A DNA stretch of 64,000 nt from Desulfotalea sp. (GTDB lineage Bacteria; Desulfobacterota; Desulfobulbia; Desulfobulbales; Desulfocapsaceae), in NCBI GenBank assembly GCA_002733995.1, contig NVXR01000002.1, forward strand, positions 217,074 to 281,073. Reading direction: 5' to 3'. Position numbers and translations under genes: made by a program. Positions 1 through 7,734 of the stretch are shown one piece after another. The notes below the pieces were generated by a model. That model was not told where the DNA came from and searched no databases. It was given only the letters and a program-made list of their open reading frames with translations. The stretch's first letter is position 1; each line of letters opens with the position of its first letter.

Positions 1-66
1 TCTTTAACCCAACAACAAAGAACAGACAAAAATTTCCCATAGCGTTTATCTGACAGGAGGATAGCC

Positions 67-738
67 ATGTATATAGGCAGGATAATGCATACAGATCTCA
101 TCACTGTAGCCCCCGAGACTACACTTGTTGAGGCAAGTAAAGTAATCGAAGAGAAGGCAATAGACCATCTTTTGGTGGTCGATAAGAACAAAAAGCTGGT
201 AGGACTCGTCTCAGACCGTGACTTGAAACAGTACTGGGCCTCCCCCGCAACATCCCTCTCAACCCATGAGTTAAACTACCTTCTTGAAAAAGTCCTAATT
301 TCTATGATCATGGTTAAAACTGTTGTCACAATACCTACAAGCACCACCATAGAACGTGCCGCACTGATCATGCAACAACACCGCATCAGTTCGCTTCCTG
401 TCATGGAAGACAATGAACTGGTAGGCATTGTCACCAGTACAGATGTCATGGGGATATTACTCGATGCCATTGGGATCAGTGACAACTCGATCAGACTTGG
501 CGTTTTTGTAAATGACACCATCGGCAAACTCTCGGAACTCACAGAAACGCTTAAAGATGCAGGGATCAATATTCAGAGTCTTTTTTGCTGGCCGGAGAAA
601 AAATATCCGGGAATAACTCAGCTGCTCCTGCGAATCGCAGCTGTTGATGGCGCTAGGGCAATTGAAGCTATAACGAACAAAGGCTTTAAGGTAAAAAGAA
701 AATACGAAAAAGATATCACACCATACCTGCCGAAATAG
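67..738 (+). CDS. CBS-pair protein with C-terminal ACT domain (AcuB-like)
   Basis: A 223-residue cytosolic protein. Two CBS motifs cover about residues 7-60 and 80-135; the first carries VSDRDLK and the second VGIVTSTDVMG, both typical CBS beta-alpha ends. Residues about 140-215 look like an ACT domain (VNDTIGKLSELTETLKDAGINI). CBS pairs usually bind adenine nucleotides and ACT domains bind small ligands such as amino acids, so this is probably a ligand-sensing regulatory protein of the AcuB type; the target is not visible. The start is fixed by CAGGAGG seven bases before the ATG. It is followed directly by a strong hairpin terminator and is probably monocistronic. Confidence 0.85.
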   Translation: MYIGRIMHTDLITVAPETTLVEASKVIEEKAIDHLLVVDKNKKLVGLVSDRDLKQYWASPATSLSTHELNYLLEKVLISMIMVKTVVTIPTSTTIERAALIMQQHRISSLPVMEDNELVGIVTSTDVMGILLDAIGISDNSIRLGVFVNDTIGKLSELTETLKDAGINIQSLFCWPEKKYPGITQLLLRIAAVDGARAIEAITNKGFKVKRKYEKDITPYLPK

Positions 739-758
739 CCACCCCGAACTACAGACAA

Positions 759-795
759 AAAAGAGGCTACCTTCTCTGCGAAGATAGCCTCTTTT
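759..795. terminator. Bidirectional rho-independent terminator
   Basis: An 11-bp outer stem (759-769 with 785-795, AAAAGAGGCTA against its complement) continues after one mismatch into a 4-bp inner stem (771-774 with 780-783). The A-run before and T-run after make it work on either strand. It separates the CBS-ACT gene (+) from the convergent rubredoxin-like gene (-). Confidence 0.9.
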
Positions 796-821
796 CATCA
801 CCTTTTATGCCACAGTACCCA

Positions 822-1658
822 TTAAGTCCTACCTGCAAATACCAGTTTGCCTCCCAGGTGCCCAGCTATTCCTGCAGCACCTAAAGCAACAAGCGCTACT
901 GCAAAATAAATCATCTGGGTCGTGGAGCCTTCAGCCGCAACATTCGGATCAATTATTCGCCAAAAAACCAAGACATTCACCGAGGCCAAAACAAGCATAC
1001 TACAAATTATTTTAACAATAAAAATGGCTGTTTTTATTCCTTTATATCTCTTTTGCCATTCAATATATCCAGTAAAAATAACAACAGGTAAGACGATCAA
1101 CACGGCAATCGAATTGAAAAACGCCGCGGTCTCCAAGGCTGCAATATCAAAATATATTGCCAGTCCGAGAAACACAACCAAAACGGGAATAAGACCATTA
1201 GGAAAATGGGTATGAATCGGATGGAGGTGTAATTTCAGCACAAGGGACGAAATTCTAGAAAACAGGGTAACATCTGTCTCTCCTTTGTTGGCATCGGTTA
1301 CGGTTTCTCCTGGGGCAACAGCCGCAACATCTTCTTCTTCACCCCCCACGGCATTACCTTCCACATCAAGCTCTACAAAAAGGCTCTTATCGGCGCCACA
1401 AACCGGACATTTTTCTGGTGGCTCAACTCCATTATGTACATAACCACAGACAGTACAACGCCATTGCTTGTTGGGCCGAAAGTCATGTGTCCCAGTTATT
1501 TCAACCGGGTCTTCCTTCTCCTCAACAACCTTAGCATCAGAAACATCCCCTTGTTTTTCGATAAACATTTTTTCGGGGGCTTCACAGATTGGACACTTTT
1601 CAGGAGGTTTACTTTCTTTATGAAGATAACCGCAAACCCCGCACTCCCATTCACTCAT
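822..1658 (-). CDS. Two rubredoxin-like domains fused to a DUF2231 membrane domain
   Basis: A 278-residue protein. It begins with two rubredoxin-like zinc-ribbon/iron modules of the short rubrerythrin-tail type: CGVCGY...CPIC and CTVCGY...CPVC, each with a PPEKCP knuckle. An acidic linker follows, then a DUF2231-type domain with about four membrane helices that opens with a His-rich stretch (HLHPIHTHFP). Rubredoxin domains carry single electrons through Fe(Cys)4; DUF2231 proteins are poorly characterised, and the His cluster could bind a metal or haem. I infer a membrane-anchored redox protein. The start is chosen at TGAGG plus 8 bases before ATG at 1658; an upstream ATG at 1703 lacks a site. 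It is convergent with the CBS gene. Confidence 0.8.
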   Translation of the reverse strand: MSEWECGVCGYLHKESKPPEKCPICEAPEKMFIEKQGDVSDAKVVEEKEDPVEITGTHDFRPNKQWRCTVCGYVHNGVEPPEKCPVCGADKSLFVELDVEGNAVGGEEEDVAAVAPGETVTDANKGETDVTLFSRISSLVLKLHLHPIHTHFPNGLIPVLVVFLGLAIYFDIAALETAAFFNSIAVLIVLPVVIFTGYIEWQKRYKGIKTAIFIVKIICSMLVLASVNVLVFWRIIDPNVAAEGSTTQMIYFAVALVALGAAGIAGHLGGKLVFAGRT

Positions 1659-2229
1659 ATATATTTCCTCACCAGTAGAGCTAAAGCCGTATTTCAGAAC
1701 CACTGTTACAAACTAAAAAGATGCAAAGTTGTTTAAAGTTATCAACTTTGATCCAGCACCAAGGCACTTATCCTCTTTATGAATCTTTTGATTTACCAAG
1801 GTTTTGGTTCGAGGTCAAGACATACGCAAAAGACAGATCCACAGATACAAGTTACACCCCTTCACCGCCGTTTTTTTATTTTTTTTAAAAAAACTAAATT
1901 ATGCATTATAAAGTGTATGTTTTTCGTCTTGTGCTGCTGATTCTGAGTGCTGCCTTATTTGTTTTCTGAAATATAGATCACAAAAAACGAAGCAATGTAA
2001 AAAACAAAAGCATCGAACCCTACCGAAAACCTCCATGGGCTCATCGATTTCGCTAGCGGATCTTTACATGAGACAGCTAACGCTACACTGCGGCAACCTG
2101 CTAACCCAGGTCAATGGACATGGACAAAAGGCAGATGCAGATAAGCCACACATCAAGCAAGCGAGAACAAACGGCTGCTTTTCAACACGGTATCAAAAAC
2201 CAGCCGCGACGAGTTACTGCTGCATCCTA
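1659..2229. other. Intergenic stretch, no supported gene
   Basis: This 571-bp gap lies between the stop of the peroxiredoxin (-) and the start of the rubredoxin-like gene (-), so it should hold the latter's promoter. It contains an A/T-rich tract around 1868-1915. A 113-codon open frame on the plus strand (2035-2376) runs into the peroxiredoxin antisense and has no family resemblance. I see no RNA gene or repeat. Confidence 0.5.
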
Positions 2230-2946
2230 TTAGTCAAAGGCCATATCGGTTTTCCACTCTTTCCACACCTTGCCAACCAGATCGATCCCCGGTTTAAGCG
2301 TTTTTTTGCCGGGTTTCCAGCCAGCTGGAGTAGCCTCTGCGCCATTTGTCTCCCGTACAAGTTGAAACGCCTGTAGCTGACGGATAGTTTCATTTACGTT
2401 TCTACCAACCGGTGGTGTGAGTACCTCAAACCCCTGTAAAATACCGTCAGGATCTATAATAAAACGCCCACGAGCTTCTACTCCTGCCTGTTCATCAAAA
2501 ACGCCGTATACCTTCCCAACCTTTCCACCACCATCCGAAAGCATTGGAAACGGCACCCCTCCAACAACCATTTTTTTCAACTCGTCATCATCCCACATTT
2601 TATGGACAAACACAGAATCAATAGACATGGAAAGCACTTCAACACCAAGATTTTGCATCTCAGGGTATTTTTCAGCGACCGCTGAAATCTCAGTAGCTCA
2701 AACAAAGGTGAAATCACCGGGATAAAAACAGAGTAGCACCCACTTCCCCAAGTAGTCAGACAACTTAATATTTACAAATTTGCCTTCCTGATACGCAGGT
2801 GCTGTAAAATCTGGTGCTTTCTGGCCTACCATAAGCATAGCACGCTCCTTTTTAATTGTTTTTTTATCTGTATTTTCTTGCTCATCCAGACTCTCCCCAA
2901 GGGGACCTCCGGTTGGTCTTGCGCATCCAATATTTTCCTCGCTCAC
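2230..2946 (-). CDS. Selenocysteine-containing peroxiredoxin (in-frame TGA = Sec)
   Basis: A 238-residue thioredoxin-fold peroxidase that reduces peroxides in the cytosol. An in-frame TGA (2700-2698) stands exactly where peroxiredoxins keep the peroxidatic Cys: PGDFTFV-U-ATE, giving PxxxTxxU (P76, T80, Sec83). A perfect 7-bp hairpin with a GGTC loop follows 10 bases after the TGA, as expected for a bacterial SECIS. Both halves are clean peroxiredoxin ([13 protein letters not shown] before; [10 protein letters not shown] and GRFIIDPDG after). The resolving Cys of AhpC/Prx1 proteins (VCPAGW) is Thr here (EATPAGW); Cys8 in the N-terminal GCARPTGG segment is another candidate resolver. GTG at 2946 is preferred over ATG 2961 because GGAGG lies 5 bases before it. 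Without Sec insertion it would look like a broken gene. Confidence 0.9.
2670..2687 (-). promoter_or_regulatory. Bacterial SECIS hairpin within the peroxiredoxin CDS
   Basis: On the minus strand TTTCAGC-GGTC-GCTGAAA forms a 7-bp perfect stem with a four-base loop starting GG. The loop's first G lies 17 bases after the TGA, inside the usual 16-37 base window for SelB-recognised bSECIS elements, and the GGU apex is the classical SelB contact. Confidence 0.85.
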
Positions 2947-3246
2947 ACACACCTCCACCATTTAAATTAACTGCTGACAGAATGTCCTTGCTTACCTCCA
3001 ACCTAAATTAAGCCTTCTTTATTTTAGGTTTTCTTCACATTGTTCAGATAATTTAGAATGCTGCCTTATTCGTTTTCAACAATTACAAAGTACAAAAAAG
3101 ATAACAACACAACGGCAACGAAACCTGGGTCAACGTCCCGTCATAATTCGCTACCCCATCAAAGCATAGCGGTAAATCCCCCCCCTACACAGCCGTTGCC
3201 TCTAAACTCTGTCCAGGGGACCTTGGCAAAATTAAGGATCCAAGGC
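2947..3246. other. Intergenic stretch, no supported gene
   Basis: A 300-bp gap between the transporter (-) stop and the Sec-peroxiredoxin (-) start; it should contain the peroxiredoxin promoter. Low-complexity AACA-rich sequence lies around 3080-3125. I see no clear terminator, RNA or operator. Confidence 0.4.
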
Positions 3247-4236
3247 TCAGCCATTTTCAACGCCTACATCCTTACCAAATAACACATCGGTAAAATTCAC
3301 ATACCAGGCCGCAGACTGGACTTGAATAATATAGGCAAGGGCAATAACAAGCGCCGCGTTCGCACCCTCTACACCAAAACCGTTTATTGCAATAGCAAGG
3401 GCGATGGATAGATTCCTCATGACCGTCCCATAGACGAGGGCAATACCGTCTCCACGTTTAAAAAAACGGGTGCCAACAAACGTTGATAGGCCAAAATTGA
3501 ACAGATAGAGGAGCACCAAGGGGATAAAGATAATGACGAGGAGGCCAGGATTCGCCATGACTGTTTTTGCTTTTAACGCCATTGCAACAAAAACAATTCC
3601 AAGCACGCCGATGGTGGATAGTGCGGGAAAGTAAGGTGCTATATTCTCTTTAAACTCAGGAAGAGTATACTTTTTTAGCAATATTTGTCTGGTGACAAAA
3701 CCGGCTATCATTGGCAGGAATACGATAAAAACAATTTGCAGCATGACTTTAACAATATCAACATGAACCGTAGCTCCGAGCAGAGCACTTACATAAAACG
3801 GAGTGAGCAAAGAACCAAGGGTTAAGCCGATCACTGTCATATTAATTGCCGCACCCATATTTCCCTTGGCAAAACCAGTCCAGGAAATAGTCATCCCACT
3901 GGTGGGAAGCAAAGATGCCAGCAACAGACCAAGGGCCATATATGGTTGATTCGGGAAGAACCAACGACCCAGCATAAATGCTGCAAAGGGAATAATTGCA
4001 AAATTAATAAATTGTGTTGTCGCTTGTAGGCGAAAATCAAGCCCCTCTTTTAAATGCTTGATATTAAGAGTCACCATCATCGGGTACACCATGAGAAAAG
4101 TAAGTGGCACGATGAGGCCTTTTAGGGCTAGCACTGCATCCTTGTTCACAGCGGCCCCAAAAACAAAACCCACAACCATCATAACAGGGATCGCATAGAC
4201 AAGATTTTTGTTTATACGCATCAGAATTTTCCACAT
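3247..4236 (-). CDS. Bile-acid:Na+/ACR3-superfamily transporter lacking cysteine
   Basis: A 329-residue integral membrane protein with about nine to ten hydrophobic helices of the bile acid:sodium symporter/arsenical-resistance-3 superfamily (motifs MVYPMMVTL, LLASLLPTSGMTISWTG, NLSIALAIA). True Acr3 arsenite exporters keep a conserved Cys in the fourth helix region; this protein has no Cys at all and shows LPTSGM there. I therefore do not call it an arsenite pump. Substrate is unknown; organic anion or metalloid export are both possible. ATG 4236 is supported by AGAGGA upstream. No ars regulator or reductase lies beside it; its upstream neighbour, the thioesterase, is divergent. Confidence 0.75.
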   Translation of the reverse strand: MWKILMRINKNLVYAIPVMMVVGFVFGAAVNKDAVLALKGLIVPLTFLMVYPMMVTLNIKHLKEGLDFRLQATTQFINFAIIPFAAFMLGRWFFPNQPYMALGLLLASLLPTSGMTISWTGFAKGNMGAAINMTVIGLTLGSLLTPFYVSALLGATVHVDIVKVMLQIVFIVFLPMIAGFVTRQILLKKYTLPEFKENIAPYFPALSTIGVLGIVFVAMALKAKTVMANPGLLVIIFIPLVLLYLFNFGLSTFVGTRFFKRGDGIALVYGTVMRNLSIALAIAINGFGVEGANAALVIALAYIIQVQSAAWYVNFTDVLFGKDVGVENG

Positions 4237-4635
4237 ATCGCTTTTCCTCTAGTAAAGGGTCTCGATTTTGCATATGAGAAAACCAAACTATCTACATAAG
4301 AAACAGACAGTTATACGCTAGCAAACAACGTAAAACGGCCAGCATACAAAGAACAATATTCCCTCATATCCACCTGGTCACTATCTTTACCTAGTGCGTT
4401 GTTACCATTGCCGCGTTTACAACGATTTCGACGCTATCACCCCAACGCCTCCTAACAAAGCTGCCAACTGCCATCCCAAGGTGATTACTCACCAAAAGAA
4501 GACTACATTAAATGTGTGCATATGTTATATTCGTAATTCCTCACCTTTTGTCAAGGTCAAGAATTTAGCATAATACTTTAATTGAAATTGTATTGATTCA
4601 CGAAACAGATATAAATATTTTACTCTACAGAAATA
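4237..4635. other. Divergent intergenic region
   Basis: A 399-bp region between the transporter (-) and the thioesterase (+). It must carry both promoters. One plausible plus-strand promoter is annotated separately at 4588-4615. I see no coding frame or strong hairpin. Confidence 0.5.
4588..4615 (+). promoter_or_regulatory. Candidate sigma-70-type promoter for the thioesterase gene
   Basis: TTGTAT at 4588-4593 and TATAAA at 4610-4615 are separated by 16 bases, about 20 bases before the ATG at 4636, giving a short leader. This is pattern matching in an A/T-rich region and could be chance. Confidence 0.35.
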
Positions 4636-5064
4636 ATGGACCAGTTAAATAAAGAGCAACTTCTCATGTCTACCCACCGCCATTGCATAATGTGTGGCCA
4701 GGATAACCCAATGTCTTTTGGTTTAAAGTTTAAGAGAGAGAGAGAGGGCTGTGTTTCAACCAATTTCACAGGAAATGAAAACATACAGGGTTACAAAGGC
4801 ATCATACACGGCGGCATTCTTTCCGCCCTGCTCGACACCGCCATGGCCCATTGTCTTTTACATGAAAATATAGAGGCAATGACAGGTGAACTTAATGTCC
4901 GTTTTTACCACCCTGTAGCCTGTAACAGTACCATGGCCATAACTGCCTGGATCGATTCTTCCCTGCCACCACTTTATCATTTAAAGTCGCAGATCAGGAT
5001 CAATAATGAAATTGTCTGTAAGGCAAAGGCAAAATTTATGCAACGGGACTACAATGCACGCTGA
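4636..5064 (+). CDS. PaaI-type hotdog thioesterase
   Basis: A 142-residue single hotdog domain. The hallmark is GIIHGGILSALLDTAMAH (about residues 55-72), with the HGG turn and the following acidic residue that builds the thioesterase site. Such proteins hydrolyse acyl- or aryl-CoA thioesters in the cytosol. The N-terminal RHCIMCGQDNPMSFGL segment (two Cys) is common in this subfamily. Its last bases overlap the start of the metallo-hydrolase, so the two genes are translationally coupled. The Shine-Dalgarno site is weak. Confidence 0.85.
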   Translation: MDQLNKEQLLMSTHRHCIMCGQDNPMSFGLKFKREREGCVSTNFTGNENIQGYKGIIHGGILSALLDTAMAHCLLHENIEAMTGELNVRFYHPVACNSTMAITAWIDSSLPPLYHLKSQIRINNEIVCKAKAKFMQRDYNAR

Positions 5065-5890
5065 AAACATTCGAATTCAAATCATTGTCGACAATGAAGC
5101 ACAAGACGGGCTGCAAGCTGAACATGGTTTTTCTCTCTGGCTCGAAATAGATGGCAAAAAAATACTTTTTGACACCGGCCAGCTGGATGCTTTTTTATAT
5201 AACGCCAAACAACTGCATATTGACCTAGGGGAAACGGACACCTTAGTACTCAGCCACGGGCACTACGACCATACTGGGGGGCTTGCCGATGTCCTTGCCT
5301 GCAATCACAGTGTCGATGTGTATTGCCATGCTGCCGCCTTCCTCCCACGCTACTCCATCCGTGACGGCATCGCGAAACCGATCAAGATGACCACACGAGC
5401 CATGGCCAGCATTAATACCCTCTCTGAAGAGCGGATGCACTGGGTGACCAAGTCAATAAATATTGCAAATTCAACTGCAATCACCGGCGAAATCCCTAGG
5501 AAAGTGGCTTTTGAAACCAGTGATGGCTCCTTCTATTTCGATCAAGACGGTAAAAGAGCCGACGCCATAGTAGATGATATGGCCTTGTGGGTAAACAGTA
5601 GTCAAGGTCTGATAATTTGTATTGGCTGCTGCCATGCCGGAATTATCAATACCATTAACCACATAAAGAAAACCAGTGGGGTTTCCAAAATACATGCCCT
5701 CATCGGCGGACTTCATCTGACGGGTGTTGATGAATCTCGCCTTACGCAGACGATAGCCCTATTAAAACAGGAAAATATTGACAAAATAATCACCTGCCAC
5801 TGCACAGGGGACACTGCCCACCAGCGGCTTAGGGAACAACTGAAGGCCGAAAAAGGGTTTGCCGGAATGGCTTTTCAAATAACACCTTAG
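5054..5890 (+). CDS. Metallo-beta-lactamase-fold hydrolase
   Basis: A 278-residue MBL-fold protein. SHGHYDHTGG is the HxHxDH zinc motif; FDTGQ precedes it, and late ligands are seen in CCHAGIINT, ALIGGLHL and CHCTGD. The layout matches the Methanocaldococcus-type dihydropterin-ribofuranosyl-aminobenzene-phosphate synthase-like group (class I MBL with IGGLHL), whose bacterial members have no settled function. I choose ATG 5054, which overlaps the thioesterase stop by 11 bases, over an upstream ATG inside that gene. A substrate linked to the thioesterase partner is likely but cannot be named. Confidence 0.8.
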   Translation: MHAENIRIQIIVDNEAQDGLQAEHGFSLWLEIDGKKILFDTGQLDAFLYNAKQLHIDLGETDTLVLSHGHYDHTGGLADVLACNHSVDVYCHAAAFLPRYSIRDGIAKPIKMTTRAMASINTLSEERMHWVTKSINIANSTAITGEIPRKVAFETSDGSFYFDQDGKRADAIVDDMALWVNSSQGLIICIGCCHAGIINTINHIKKTSGVSKIHALIGGLHLTGVDESRLTQTIALLKQENIDKIITCHCTGDTAHQRLREQLKAEKGFAGMAFQITP

Positions 5891-6106
5891 CTGTAGTGAA
5901 CCGCATTTTCCATGAACACTGGTTTACTTTCAGGTAAGCGCTTGAGAAACTCCGTAGATAGCGTTAGGCTACGTTAAAGACTTACCACTTAAGCGACATT
6001 TAAAGCTGACGCAGAGTTACGATGCGGATTTGACTGTGCTATTTTTATCACATCAACTGAAGCAGTGTAACAGACACTCATTCCCTCACCTGATAATGGC
6101 AAAACA

Positions 6107-7483
6107 ATGGCTCATACAGCACAATTAACAGAATATTTACAGGACAATCTTTCAACCTTCACCGACAAGCTGGTTGACTGGCTCAAAATACCATCTATAA
6201 GCACTCTTCCCGAGCACAAAGACGATGTACACCTAGCAGCCCTATGGATTCAAAATGCTCTCACGGAGACAGGCTTTACCGAGCCAGAACTCATTACAAC
6301 GGAGGGGCATCCTCTTGTCTACGCCCATTGGCTTGTGGACCCAGCCCAACCGACATTACTCATCTACGGACATTACGACGTCCAGCCAACCGACCCACTT
6401 GAATTATGGAACAACCCGCCCTTTGAACCAACAATTAAAGATGGCAACATTTACGCCCGGGGTGCAAGTGACGACAAGGGGCAGATAATACTCGTGCTGG
6501 CCGCTCTCAAGGCCTGGAGTGCAGTGGCGGGTAAACCACCTATCAACATAAAAATTCTCTTTGAAGGTGAAGAAGAGGCTGGTGGAGCCTCCATAGCAAC
6601 TTATGTTATGAACAATACGGAGAAACTTGCAGCAGACGCTGCTCTTATCTGCGACACCCACATGCCAAGCACCAACCAACCGTCCCTTATCACAGGACTA
6701 CGTGGTATTCTTTACACAGAATTAAAAATCAACGGGGCAAAGACAGACCTGCATTCTGGGAGTTATGGTGGTGTTGCGCCCAATCCTATCCATGCACTCT
6801 GTCACATCATCAGCCAGCTTAAAACCGCGGACAATAAAATCCAGATTCCAGAACTACAAGCAGCGATAACGGCCCCAACTTCAGCAGAAAAAGAATTCTA
6901 CAAGAACGATCCTCTTGGTATAGAGCAATCTCTCCTTACGGAAATGGGCATATCTGAACTTATCGGAGAAAGTGGTTACCCACCCTTGGAGCGACTTGGT
7001 GTGCGACCAACACTTGAGGTACACGGTATTGCCGGAGGTTTTACTACAGCTGGCGCAAAAACGGTAATTCCGGCAGAAGCTACCGCGAAAATCAGCCTGC
7101 GAATCCCCCCTAATTTTGATCCTAATGAGGTCTTTATCTGGCTCACAAGAAGTGTCAAGAGACTCAGTCCCAAAGGCTATACAGTCCAACTTACAAACAT
7201 CCATGCAGGCTCTGGAGTTACCGTCGAACAGAACAATCCTTTCATTGCAAAGGCCGCCTCTTCTCTTGAAAAAATCTACTCCAAACCCCCTGTCTTCTTA
7301 AAAGAAGGGGGATCAATCCCCATTGCAGCCCTCTTTAACCAAGAGCTGCATATGCCGGTGGTGCTCATGGGCTTTGCTCTACCCGACGATAACATCCACG
7401 CACCAAATGAAAAATTTAATCTACAACAATTTTTCCTCGGGATGCAAACCGTGGCCGATTACCTAGGCAGACTTAAAGTTTAG
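6107..7483 (+). CDS. M20-family metallodipeptidase
   Basis: A 458-residue cytosolic peptidase of the M20/M25/M40 clan. Zinc ligands and catalysis are visible: GHYDVQP (first His and catalytic Asp), ARGASDDKGQ (bridging Asp), EGEEEAGG (catalytic Glu plus ligand), CDTH, and a late His in DDNIHAPNE. The inserted dimerisation domain spans about residues 190-350. The length and GHYDVQPTDP signature fit the dipeptidase/carnosinase-like subgroup rather than ArgE or DapE. It stands alone, with a hairpin region before it and a terminator after it. Confidence 0.9.
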   Translation: MAHTAQLTEYLQDNLSTFTDKLVDWLKIPSISTLPEHKDDVHLAALWIQNALTETGFTEPELITTEGHPLVYAHWLVDPAQPTLLIYGHYDVQPTDPLELWNNPPFEPTIKDGNIYARGASDDKGQIILVLAALKAWSAVAGKPPINIKILFEGEEEAGGASIATYVMNNTEKLAADAALICDTHMPSTNQPSLITGLRGILYTELKINGAKTDLHSGSYGGVAPNPIHALCHIISQLKTADNKIQIPELQAAITAPTSAEKEFYKNDPLGIEQSLLTEMGISELIGESGYPPLERLGVRPTLEVHGIAGGFTTAGAKTVIPAEATAKISLRIPPNFDPNEVFIWLTRSVKRLSPKGYTVQLTNIHAGSGVTVEQNNPFIAKAASSLEKIYSKPPVFLKEGGSIPIAALFNQELHMPVVLMGFALPDDNIHAPNEKFNLQQFFLGMQTVADYLGRLKV

Positions 7484-7649
7484 TGTCATCACTCTCCTCG
7501 CATTGTCCAAGACGAGAGTTGAAGTACGACACCATAAAGCTATAAACTATTGTTAGTCGTTACATAGAAGTAACAAAAAGTCATAATTTGTCTTGTCTCA
7601 TCCATGCAAAGACACTACTCCGCAGCACCTTTTTCTAACTGAATACAAA

Positions 7650-7686
7650 AAAACGGCCCCTCCAGCTATGCCGGGGGGGCCGTTTT
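7650..7686. terminator. Bidirectional rho-independent terminator
   Basis: An 11-bp stem (7650-7660 AAAACGGCCCC with 7676-7686 GGGGCCGTTTT) flanked by A- and T-runs lies between the convergent dipeptidase (+) and chemoreceptor (-) genes. Confidence 0.9.
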
Positions 7687-7734
7687 ATATCACCTAAGAA
7701 TATAGGTTATACAGGCGCAGGGAACACGCTGTAA

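Noticed and set aside
2035..2376. Open frame of 113 codons on the plus strand
   Set aside because: It runs antisense into the peroxiredoxin, has no family likeness and no ribosome site.
2230..2961. Peroxiredoxin as two genes or as a pseudogene with a premature stop
   Set aside because: The TGA is exactly at the catalytic Cys position, both sides stay in frame and intact, and a bSECIS hairpin follows at the right distance.
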